Source: JAEKNW01 sp963678375 (GTDB taxonomy: Bacteria > Cloacimonadota > Cloacimonadia > Cloacimonadales > JAFGVF01). From it: a stretch of DNA of 64,000 bases. The stretch spans positions 2,108,001 through 2,172,000 of the forward strand of contig OY782831.1 in the NCBI GenBank assembly GCA_963678375.2, given 5' to 3'. Position 1 is the stretch's first letter. Every line of letters begins with the position of its first letter. The position numbers were made by a program, and so were the translations under genes. Positions 1-8,092 of this stretch are shown here, piece by piece. Under the pieces are notes generated by a model that worked only from the letters and a program-made list of their open reading frames with translations, had not been told where the DNA came from and searched no databases.

Positions 1-3000
1 GGCTGGGATTTTTCAGGTGAAAGTGCTAATGGGGAAGAGGATATTTGGGCTATTTTTGGTTATGATTATCCGCATTTATCATCAGAATTTATTGCTCCTC
101 CCCAGAATTTAACAGCAAGTCTAGCTATTATTAATGAGATTCACTTAACTTGGTCAGCTCCAGAACCTCATCTTGTTAGTAGTAGAGCTATTCTTGGCTA
201 TAATGTTTATAGGAATGATATTCAAATCAATGAATCTACTATTGAAACAACAAGTTTTAATGATACTAATGTTCAAAACAATCAAATATATTCATATTAT
301 GTTACAGCAGTTTTTCATGAAGGTCAATCTATTGGCTCAAACACTGTAGAAATTGACTATTCTTTGCTCTTAGGGCAAGGAACAGAGAATTCCCCATATC
401 TTATCCAGAATCTATATGATTTATTTATGTTAAGTCAGATTGTAAATTACTGGTCAAATAACTATCATTTTGAGCAAACTACTGATATTGATGCTTCTGA
501 TACTCAGGACTGGGATGATGGAGCTGGGTTTAGTCCTATTGGTAGTGATGATATTCCATTTACAGGAAATTACAATGGTAACCATTATTCGATATCAAAT
601 CTCTATATTGACAGGGTTGATACAGATAATGTTGGACTCTTCGGTAAAGTGTATAACGCCTATTTAGAAAACATATCATTAATAGATGTTTTCATTATAG
701 CTCGATCAAGGGTAGGTTCTTTAGCTGGAGTAAGTACAAATTCAGATTACTATGGATGCTCTGCGAGTGGTCAGTTAATAGTAAGTACTCAACCGGTAAA
801 TAATAATTCTTATTCTGGAGGTTTAATAGGTAGAAATTCTTCTTCTGGAGCACCTTCTACTATCTCATCTTGCTATACCGATGTTTATATTACAGCAACT
901 GCGAATGCTAATAGAATAGGTGGTATAACAGGATTTATGTTATCAGGTTGGTCAGATGTTACTGGTTATCCTATGTTAATTGAGAATTGCTATTCACATG
1001 GAGCTTGTTATGGTGGTGATGAAATTGGAGGCCTAGTAGGAGTTGTCCAGGTTCATGCGAATGGACAATTGATTACTATTAAAGACTCCTATACCACGAC
1101 AGATGTAAATCATGATTCCATGAGTGGGGGAGTAATAGGTAGAAGAATAGGTATTTCAGAAACTATCAGCTGTTTCTGGAATGATGATACATCAGGAGTC
1201 ATATCAGGTGTTGGTGATGGAGATGAAACAGGTATTGAAGAAAAAACAACTGAAGAACTCCAAACCTTATCTACATTTATAGATGCAGGTTGGGATTTCC
1301 AAGCGGAAACAGCAAATGGTCAAGAAGATTATTGGACTTTTGTAGCTTATGATTATCCTCACTTGGCTTGGGAAGGTTATACCAATGACTTATATCCTCC
1401 AGCTCTCAATCTCCAAGCATCTGTTGAAGATGGATCAATAACTCTTACTTGGTCTAGACCTCAACAACAGGTTTTAGAAAGCAGAGCTTTCCTTGGCTAT
1501 AATGTCTATCGGGATAGTATTCAGATAAATACTGAAACTGTTTTAGAAAGAACTTATATAGATACAGATTTAGTCCATGACCAAACATATAATTATTATG
1601 TAAGAGCTCTTTATGATGAAGGGGAATCAGAAGCTTCAAATTCTATTGATGCTCAAGCTATCAATCATATCTTGTCAGGTCAAGGAACTCAGTCTAATCC
1701 ATATTTAATTAATAATATCACTGATCTCAATGTTTTAAGTCAGAAAAATATATATTGGGCTTCAGGAACGTATATTGAACAAACAGCTGATATAGATGCT
1801 TCTGATACCCAAAACTGGGATGGTGGGGCAGGATTTAGTCCAATTGGAACAAGTCATAGCAATACATTTGAAGGTAATTATAATGGTAATAACTTTGTTA
1901 TTTCTTCCCTCTATATAAACAGACCATCAAGGAACTATGTTGGTTTTTTTGGCTACAATAGAAATGCAACAATAACCAATGTCTGTCTTGAAGACTCTGA
2001 AATAAATGGAGCTGACCGTGTAGGAGGCTTACTAGGTCAAGTGTATGAATCAACTATTAGCAATTCACACTCCACAGGATCAGTAATAGGTGATACATAT
2101 GTTGGTGGTTTAGTTGGTTGTGCTGATCGTTCAACTATCAGCAACTCATATTCCTCTGGAACAATAAATGGTGATTCAGCTGTTGGAGGTTTAGTTGGTT
2201 TTATTAACTACTCAACTATCAGTAATTCATACTCTTCAGGCTTAATAAGTGGTGATTCAGGGGTTGGGGGAGTAGCTGGTTTTGCTGTCTTTTTAACCAT
2301 CAGTAATTCATACTCTTCATGCTTAATAAGTGGTGATTCATATGTTGGTGGTTTAGTTGGCGATTCTGCCGGGAATGGGGAAACTATAGAAGGAAATAAC
2401 TCCTTCTGGGATACTCAAACATCCAATCAAAACACAAGTGTTGGAGGAGGAACTGGATTAACAACAGCTGAGATGCAAACTCTTTCAACTTATCTTGATG
2501 CAGGTTGGGATTTCCAAGCAGAAACAGATAATGGAACTGATGATATTTGGACATTTGTTGCTAATGATTACCCTCATTTGGCTTGGGAGGGATATGAGAC
2601 ACAACTAACATCTCCACCGATTAATCTTCAAGCTACGGTAGATGATGGAATAATAAACCTAAGTTGGTCTCCTCCCCAAGAACAAGCTTTAGCAAGTAGA
2701 GCTTTTCTAGGATATAATGTCTATCGGGATAGTATTCAAATCAATACTGAAGCTATTTTAGATACACTTTATACTGATACAGATTTAGTTCAAGCCCAAA
2801 CATATACTTATTATGTAAGAGCTCTTTATGATGAAGGGGAATCTGAAGCTTCAAATACTATAGATGTTCAAGCTGTTTTTTATATATTAGCTGGGCAAGG
2901 AACAGAATCTTCTCCTTATTTAATCGATAATTTACTGGATCTCTATATCTTAAGCCAGGCAAATACTTTCTGGGGTCCAGGAACATATATTGAGCAAACT

Positions 3001-6000
3001 GCTGATATAGATGCTTCAGATACCCAAAACTGGGATGATGGTGCTGGCTTTAGTCCGATTGGAAATTATGATGTCCCCTTTAAAGGAGTCTATAATGGTA
3101 ATGGCTTTATAATAAATAATCTGTATATTTCTAGATCAAATATATCTTATCAAGGTTTGTTTGGTGAAATAAGAAATTCGAGTATCTCACAAATTGGAAT
3201 GGAAAATGTGAATATACATGGTAATCAAGTAGTAGGTGGGTTAGTAGGAATTACTTTCTATTCTGATATTAGTAAATGTTATACAACAGGAACAGTAAAT
3301 GGACTTACTACAGTAGGAGGGTTAATAGGAGCAGTTTTCCATAACACAAATTTAAATAATTGTTGTTCCTATGTCGATGTACATGCAGATAATCGTTTTG
3401 CTGGTGGACTTGTTGGTTGGCTTAATCAAGCGACTATAACAAATTGTTATTCTGTGGGTTCTGTATCATCTGATTCTCAATCTGGAGGTTTGGTTGGAGA
3501 AATATTGACTTCAACTGTTAATAATTCTTATTGGGATACTCAAACTTCCAATCAAACATCAAGTGCTGGTGGAACAGGCTTAACAACAGCTGAGATGCAA
3601 ACTCTTTCAACTTACCTTGATGCAGGTTGGGATTTCCAGGCAGAAACAGATAATGGGACTGATGATATTTGGACCTTTGTAGCCAATGATTACCCTCATT
3701 TAGCTTGGGAAGGCTATACCAATGAGTTAACATCTCCTCCTCTTAATCTCCAAGCTACAATTGAAGATGGCTCAATAACCCTTGCTTGGTCACCTCCTCA
3801 ACAACAGGTTTTAGAAAGCAGAGCTTTTCTTGGATACAATGTCTATCGGGATAGTATTCAAATCAATACTGAGGTTATTTTAGATACCCTTTATTCTGAT
3901 ACAGATTTAGTCCATGACCAATCATATACTTATTATGTAAGAGCTCTTTATGATGAAGGGGAATCAGAAGTTTCAAATTCTATTGATGCCCAAGCTATCT
4001 ATCTATTCTTATCAGGACAAGGAACTCAGTCTAATCCATATTTGATTAATAATCTGACTGATCTTTATGTTTTAAGTCAGAAAAATATGTATTGGGCTTC
4101 AGGAACTTATATTGAGCAAACTGCCGATATTGATGCTTCTGATACTCAATATTGGGATGAAGGAGCAGGATTTAGTCCGATTGGTACCAATAACTCAGAG
4201 TTTAAAGGGTATTATAATGGTAATCATTACATTATTACAAACTTATACATTAATAGACCTGAACAAGATTATGTTGGCTTGTTTGGTAATATTAGAAATG
4301 CAACAATGAACAATGTTGGTATTGAAGAAGCAGAAATAAATGGATATGAATCTATAGGAGGCTTAATGGGGCAAGCATATGACTCAACTATTAGCAATTC
4401 ATACTCCACAGGGTTGGTTAGTGGTCATTTAGAGATTGGAGGTTTAGTTGGTTATGCTTCTGAAACTACCATAAGCAACTCATACACCTCAGTTTCAGTA
4501 AATGGTAATTCAAAGATTGGAGGCTTACTAGGTTTTTCTACTCGTTCAACTATAAACAACTCTTATTCAGCAGGTTCAGTAAGTGGTGGCGCCGATGTTG
4601 GAGGTTTAGTTGGTATTGGTATTATTGAGTCTTTTATAAGCAACTCATACTCGGTAAGTGCAGTAAATGGCGAATTTAGAGTTGGTGGCTTAATTGGTTA
4701 TAGTCACGACGATACTATAAGCAACTCATACTCGGCAGGTTCAGTAAGTGGCCTTTTATATGTTGGTGGCTTGATTGGTGATTATGAATACTTTTCTGTT
4801 AGCAATTCTTTCTGGGATGTTCAAACTTCCAATCAGACTACAAGTGCTGGTGGCACTGGATTGCCTACATCTCAGATGCAAACTCTCTCAACTTACCTTG
4901 ATGCAGGTTGGGATTTTGCTGATGAATTTTATAATGGAAGTGAAGATATTTGGACTTTTGTAGTAAATGATTATCCACATTTGACATGGGAGGATAGTTT
5001 TGTGAATGCTATCTTTGAAGCAGATGTAACTCTTCAGTTAGTTAACCAAGAAATTCACTTCACAAGTACTTCAACAGGACTAATTCATTATTATGAATGG
5101 GATTTCGATAATGATGGTCTTATAGATTCTTATGATGAGAACCCTACTTATAGTTATAGTCAAGAAGGAATTTACTCAGTGGCATTAACCGTAAGCAATG
5201 ATAATCAAGATAGTGATACACTAATACTTGATGATTATATTGAAATAGTAGCATGTGATATCCAAGCCGGACTTTATGCTCATTATCCTTTTACTAGCAA
5301 TGCAAACGATGAAAGTGGTAACCTCTTAAATGCCGATGTCTATGGAGCAAGTTTGACAACTGATAGATTCGGGAATGAAGATTCTGCTTATGCATTTGAT
5401 GGTGTGGATGATTATATTGATTGTCCTGATGGTTTTACTGACTTCTCTAATGGAATCACAATCTCTTATTGGTCTTGCCAAGAAGCTTTTAATAGTTGGT
5501 CTAGAATTATTGATTTCGGTAATGGTTCTCGTTCTGATAATATCATAATCACTCCTGCTGCTCTTGGTTCTAATGCCTTACAGTTCCAAGTTTATAGAGG
5601 TTCTTCTTCAAGTAATATTAGACTTCCAAATGTTATTGACTTGAATAATTGGTCTTTTTGGGTAGCTGAAATAGATGCTTCAGGCTATGCTAAAGTCTAT
5701 AAAAATAATGTCTTAATTGGTCAAGGGAATATTGGAATACCTAATAACATAGAAAGAATTAACAACTATATCGGTAGATCTAATTGGGCTTCTGATGGTT
5801 ATTATCAAGGTAAAATTGATGATCTAAGAATCTATAATAGAATCTTGTTTGCTCAAGAAAGAGAAGAATTATATAACTATAGTGAATCTATTGATAGTCC
5901 AACTAATGTAACAATTTCTAATCTAGGTAATCAGATTGTTTTATCTTGGGAAGCAGTAGCAGGAGCTACATCCTATAAAATATTTGCTTCTGAACTTCCT

Positions 6001-6183
6001 AATGGAGAATTTGTTGATGTTACTGCACAAGGTATTTTTGATGGTCAAGCAAGTATATCTAACATCCCTTATTCATCTAAAAGTAATAATAACAATGGTT
6101 CAGCAAGATTAAGAAATAATTTATCTTGGATAATAGATTCTAATTCTGGAAGAAAATTCTACAAGATAAAAGCTGTTCAATAA
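1..6183 (+). CDS. giant modular surface protein (FN3/GLUG/PKD/LamG), 5' end outside window
   Basis: The reading frame is open from base 1, so the gene starts upstream; about 2060 residues are visible. It opens at the end of one module (GWDFSGES...YDYPHL), then alternates four FN3-like domains (about 94-357, 1396-1650, 2611-2868, 3733-3990) with four GLUG-type modules (about 364-1380, 1669-2598, 2884-3714, 4009-4988). Each module starts with GQGT..NPYLI, contains ADIDASDTQ and several GG.(V/I)G repeats, and ends in AGWDF...YPHLAWEG. A PKD domain follows (about 5014-5253; YEWDFDNDG), then a LamG/concanavalin-like domain (about 5263-5880; AFDGVDDYI, KIDDLRIYNR) and a final FN3-like stretch ending FYKIKAVQ. 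By analogy with GLUG/FN3/PKD proteins it is probably exported and adhesive or glycan-binding. No recognisable sorting domain is visible at the C-terminus. An in-frame TTG at 364 is not a credible start. Confidence 0.88.
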   Translation, partial: GWDFSGESANGEEDIWAIFGYDYPHLSSEFIAPPQNLTASLAIINEIHLTWSAPEPHLVSSRAILGYNVYRNDIQINESTIETTSFNDTNVQNNQIYSYYVTAVFHEGQSIGSNTVEIDYSLLLGQGTENSPYLIQNLYDLFMLSQIVNYWSNNYHFEQTTDIDASDTQDWDDGAGFSPIGSDDIPFTGNYNGNHYSISNLYIDRVDTDNVGLFGKVYNAYLENISLIDVFIIARSRVGSLAGVSTNSDYYGCSASGQLIVSTQPVNNNSYSGGLIGRNSSSGAPSTISSCYTDVYITATANANRIGGITGFMLSGWSDVTGYPMLIENCYSHGACYGGDEIGGLVGVVQVHANGQLITIKDSYTTTDVNHDSMSGGVIGRRIGISETISCFWNDDTSGVISGVGDGDETGIEEKTTEELQTLSTFIDAGWDFQAETANGQEDYWTFVAYDYPHLAWEGYTNDLYPPALNLQASVEDGSITLTWSRPQQQVLESRAFLGYNVYRDSIQINTETVLERTYIDTDLVHDQTYNYYVRALYDEGESEASNSIDAQAINHILSGQGTQSNPYLINNITDLNVLSQKNIYWASGTYIEQTADIDASDTQNWDGGAGFSPIGTSHSNTFEGNYNGNNFVISSLYINRPSRNYVGFFGYNRNATITNVCLEDSEINGADRVGGLLGQVYESTISNSHSTGSVIGDTYVGGLVGCADRSTISNSYSSGTINGDSAVGGLVGFINYSTISNSYSSGLISGDSGVGGVAGFAVFLTISNSYSSCLISGDSYVGGLVGDSAGNGETIEGNNSFWDTQTSNQNTSVGGGTGLTTAEMQTLSTYLDAGWDFQAETDNGTDDIWTFVANDYPHLAWEGYETQLTSPPINLQATVDDGIINLSWSPPQEQALASRAFLGYNVYRDSIQINTEAILDTLYTDTDLVQAQTYTYYVRALYDEGESEASNTIDVQAVFYILAGQGTESSPYLIDNLLDLYILSQANTFWGPGTYIEQTADIDASDTQNWDDGAGFSPIGNYDVPFKGVYNGNGFIINNLYISRSNISYQGLFGEIRNSSISQIGMENVNIHGNQVVGGLVGITFYSDISKCYTTGTVNGLTTVGGLIGAVFHNTNLNNCCSYVDVHADNRFAGGLVGWLNQATITNCYSVGSVSSDSQSGGLVGEILTSTVNNSYWDTQTSNQTSSAGGTGLTTAEMQTLSTYLDAGWDFQAETDNGTDDIWTFVANDYPHLAWEGYTNELTSPPLNLQATIEDGSITLAWSPPQQQVLESRAFLGYNVYRDSIQINTEVILDTLYSDTDLVHDQSYTYYVRALYDEGESEVSNSIDAQAIYLFLSGQGTQSNPYLINNLTDLYVLSQKNMYWASGTYIEQTADIDASDTQYWDEGAGFSPIGTNNSEFKGYYNGNHYIITNLYINRPEQDYVGLFGNIRNATMNNVGIEEAEINGYESIGGLMGQAYDSTISNSYSTGLVSGHLEIGGLVGYASETTISNSYTSVSVNGNSKIGGLLGFSTRSTINNSYSAGSVSGGADVGGLVGIGIIESFISNSYSVSAVNGEFRVGGLIGYSHDDTISNSYSAGSVSGLLYVGGLIGDYEYFSVSNSFWDVQTSNQTTSAGGTGLPTSQMQTLSTYLDAGWDFADEFYNGSEDIWTFVVNDYPHLTWEDSFVNAIFEADVTLQLVNQEIHFTSTSTGLIHYYEWDFDNDGLIDSYDENPTYSYSQEGIYSVALTVSNDNQDSDTLILDDYIEIVACDIQAGLYAHYPFTSNANDESGNLLNADVYGASLTTDRFGNEDSAYAFDGVDDYIDCPDGFTDFSNGITISYWSCQEAFNSWSRIIDFGNGSRSDNIIITPAALGSNALQFQVYRGSSSSNIRLPNVIDLNNWSFWVAEIDASGYAKVYKNNVLIGQGNIGIPNNIERINNYIGRSNWASDGYYQGKIDDLRIYNRILFAQEREELYNYSESIDSPTNVTISNLGNQIVLSWEAVAGATSYKIFASELPNGEFVDVTAQGIFDGQASISNIPYSSKSNNNNGSARLRNNLSWIIDSNSGRKFYKIKAVQ

Positions 6184-6190
6184 GTAATTT

Positions 6191-6230
6191 TTAGAGAGTG
6201 GGGCACTAGCTTCACTCTCTAATTATATTC
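6191..6230 (+). terminator. terminator of the giant surface protein gene
   Basis: A perfect 10-bp stem, TTAGAGAGTG (6191-6200) with CACTCTCTAA (6213-6222), has a 12-nt loop and is followed by the T-rich stretch TTATATTCTT. It begins 8 nt after the stop codon. The T-run is interrupted. Confidence 0.6.
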
Positions 6231-6241
6231 TTCTCTGCTTA

Positions 6242-6457
6242 AACCCAAATGGTGCAGTAGAGCGTTAGTAATACTTCGCTAAAGCTACGTACCACAAGTG
6301 AAGAGTGCAGATTCTTTTAGCAAAATCCCCTTCTTTGAGGGGGATACAGGGGGTGCACCTATAAAATCCATATAATATATATTCGGAAGAATTATGTAAG
6401 TTGCTTTTGCATAAGAATATAGTGCTATTCTCAAAGATCTAATGCATTATTTGGGTT
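6242..6457 (+). repeat. MITE-like repeat, copy A (216 bp)
   Basis: The element is bounded by imperfect terminal inverted repeats: left AACCCAAATGGTGCAGTAGA, and right end read in reverse AACCCAAATAATGCATTAGA. A second copy lies inverted at 58481-58731 and shares nearly all of the interior, including the stretch with CAAAATCCCCTTCTTTGAGG and the ATTCGGAAGAATTATGTAAG region. A 68-bp internally deleted form lies at 57201-57268. There is no coding capacity, so it would need a transposase in trans. No clear target-site duplication is visible. It occupies the gap between the surface protein gene and the metal-efflux genes. Confidence 0.8.
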
Positions 6458-6466
6458 AAAAGCAGT

Positions 6467-6524
6467 CTTGATTGTTACTATCTCAATAAGTTTTCAATAA
6501 AGATTGGGGATAGTAACAATCAAG
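6467..6524. repeat. 58-bp inverted-repeat element, copy A
   Basis: Perfect 16-bp arms CTTGATTGTTACTATC (6467-6482) and GATAGTAACAATCAAG (6509-6524) flank a 26-nt spacer. The same arm and spacer geometry recurs at 27581-27638 and, degenerately, at 56233-56290. It starts 9 bp after MITE copy A and lies downstream of the minus-strand metallochaperone gene, where its hairpin could also help end transcription. Confidence 0.75.
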
Positions 6525-6547
6525 CTCCTAATAGAAACAAATATTGA

Positions 6548-6751
6548 TTATTTATCTACTTGATAACCTGCATCTTCAATCACCTTAATTACTTGGTCAA
6601 GAGATATTTCTCCTTTAATTTTAACCTCTTTTTTCTTGAGATTAAATTTAATATTTTTAATATCTTCTAAACCTTCAAGGGCCTTAGTGATAGTAGCTAC
6701 ACAGTGATTACAATTCATATTTAGAACAGTTAATTTAAGTGTTTTTGTCAT
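6548..6751 (-). CDS. small heavy-metal-associated (HMA/CopZ-like) metallochaperone
   Basis: This 67-residue single-domain protein has the HMA fold pattern. The metal-binding motif MNCNHC is at about residues 12-17, and the typical ending DAGYQVDK is present. Such proteins bind soft metal ions (Cu, Zn, sometimes Hg) through the CxxC pair and hand them to transporters. It starts 1 nt after the stop of the upstream permease, with the ribosome site AAAGGAG inside the permease gene, so the two are almost certainly one operon. The pairing suggests it feeds metal to that permease. Which metal cannot be told from sequence. Confidence 0.87.
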   Translation of the reverse strand: MTKTLKLTVLNMNCNHCVATITKALEGLEDIKNIKFNLKKKEVKIKGEISLDQVIKVIEDAGYQVDK

Positions 6752-6752
6752 T

Positions 6753-7811
6753 CTAACTCCTTTTAAAGAATTTTGATTTTAGATATTTGGCTAAAGACAA
6801 TACAAAAAATATTGAAAAAAAGATGGTAAATGCCATCAACCACCAAGATAAGTCTTCATGGTGATCTGTGATTTCAAGAGCTTGTGGGTGAGCATAAGCT
6901 GTAAGCTGATATATATAGTTAATTATAAGTCCTCCAATAATACCTGTGACAGTAATAACTGTCAGGTAAATTAGAATTATTTTTTTTCCCATAGTCCGAG
7001 CTATTAGGGTAATAGTTGCTATGTTTGTCGCTGGTCCGACTACTAGAAATACAAAGATAGCCCCTGGAAGTAGTCCTTTGCTAAAAAGAGCTAGAGCAAT
7101 AGGAAGTGAGCTTGTATCACAAACATATAGGGGAATACCTAGTAGTAAAATAACTAATATCTGTAAAAGATAATTACCAGAAACATAATCAAACATAGTG
7201 TTAGGGATAATTGAAATGAATCCAGCTAAAATGATACCTACAACAAGTTGTGGTGCTAAATCATCAAGAAATTCAACATATGAATAATGAAAGAATTCTG
7301 CAAATCTGCTTCTTTTTGAATCTTGACTAGCAGAATCATCACAGGTTGAACAGCAGCTTGATGTACAAGAAGAATTAGCTTTCAAAAAGTGCTGATCATC
7401 TTGGGAAGTGGAAAAGAAGTCTGTTACAAAACCTCCTATAATTCCAGAAACCAGTGCATATAAGGGTTTGAAAATAGCAAATATAGGACCAAGCATAGCA
7501 TAGGTAGGAACTATATTATCCACGCCAGTTTGTGGGGTAGATATTAAGAAAGAAACTGTAGCACCAGATGAAGCGCCACTTTTTTTCAACTGAAAAGCTG
7601 TAGGAATAACTCCACAGGAACATAGGGGCATGGGTACTCCTAATAAAGCAGCTTTAACAGAAGACCAGACTCCTTTTTTTCCTAAATATTTAGTAATAAA
7701 GTCAGTACCGATAAATATGTGCAAAATTCCAGCAAAGGTTAGACCAATAAATAAGAATGGTGCAATCGAAAGATACACTTCATATATAGCATTAAGTATA
7801 TTAAGAATCAC
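6753..7811 (-). CDS. SO_0444-type Cu/Zn efflux permease (DUF318/YraQ family)
   Basis: The protein is a 352-residue inner-membrane permease with about 8-10 hydrophobic segments. It carries the family hallmark PLCSCGVIP near residue 60 and a following STPQTGVD. A cytoplasmic-type loop at about residues 145-165 is unusually rich in Cys (SSCTSSCCSTC), likely a metal-binding site. SO_0444-family members are annotated as Cu/Zn efflux transporters. The start is GTG, with AGGAG 6 nt upstream. It is the first gene of a two-gene unit with the HMA metallochaperone. An ArsR-type repressor is often linked to this family; the only one in the window is far away, at 44847. Confidence 0.83.
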   Translation of the reverse strand: MILNILNAIYEVYLSIAPFLFIGLTFAGILHIFIGTDFITKYLGKKGVWSSVKAALLGVPMPLCSCGVIPTAFQLKKSGASSGATVSFLISTPQTGVDNIVPTYAMLGPIFAIFKPLYALVSGIIGGFVTDFFSTSQDDQHFLKANSSCTSSCCSTCDDSASQDSKRSRFAEFFHYSYVEFLDDLAPQLVVGIILAGFISIIPNTMFDYVSGNYLLQILVILLLGIPLYVCDTSSLPIALALFSKGLLPGAIFVFLVVGPATNIATITLIARTMGKKIILIYLTVITVTGIIGGLIINYIYQLTAYAHPQALEITDHHEDLSWWLMAFTIFFSIFFVLSLAKYLKSKFFKRS

Positions 7812-7946
7812 AGAATACTCCTACTTTTTTTTATTATTTTATTTCATAATAGAATAGATAGATTGTCTAAAATTGCAAATTTAAAAAAATACTCTTATAA
7901 TAGTTAAGAAAAATAAGTAATATTGATAAACAATCAAAAATATAAT

Positions 7947-7980
7947 TTGACAAGACAAAACATTTTACATATAATGTAAA
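7947..7980 (+). promoter_or_regulatory. consensus sigma70-type promoter with overlapping palindrome, upstream of the polysaccharide locus
   Basis: TTGACA (7947-7952), a 17-nt spacer and TATAAT (7970-7975) match the housekeeping consensus exactly. The -10 box sits inside the palindrome TTTACAT-ATA-ATGTAAA (7964-7980), a plausible repressor operator. Transcription would start near 7982, leaving a leader of about 110 nt before the first gene. Confidence 0.78.
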
Positions 7981-8092
7981 TGTTGAGTGATAAATTAACT
8001 AAACAAGCCATTTGTATGAAAAAGGACATAATGCTAAAGGATTCTTATAACCGAATCATTTGAATAATTTCTAAAAAGATTGGGGTGGAATA

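Noticed and set aside
364..366. TTG at 364 as start of the giant surface protein
   Set aside because: The frame is open upstream to base 1 and encodes a complete FN3-like domain there, so the gene continues beyond the window.
2040..2380. Regularly spaced repeats resembling a CRISPR array
   Set aside because: They are in-frame GLUG repeats within the giant protein; spacing follows protein units and there are no unique spacers or cas genes.
7811..7946. ArsR-type operator upstream of the metal permease
   Set aside because: No clear inverted repeat of the usual ATA...TAT kind was found by eye; only AT-rich sequence.
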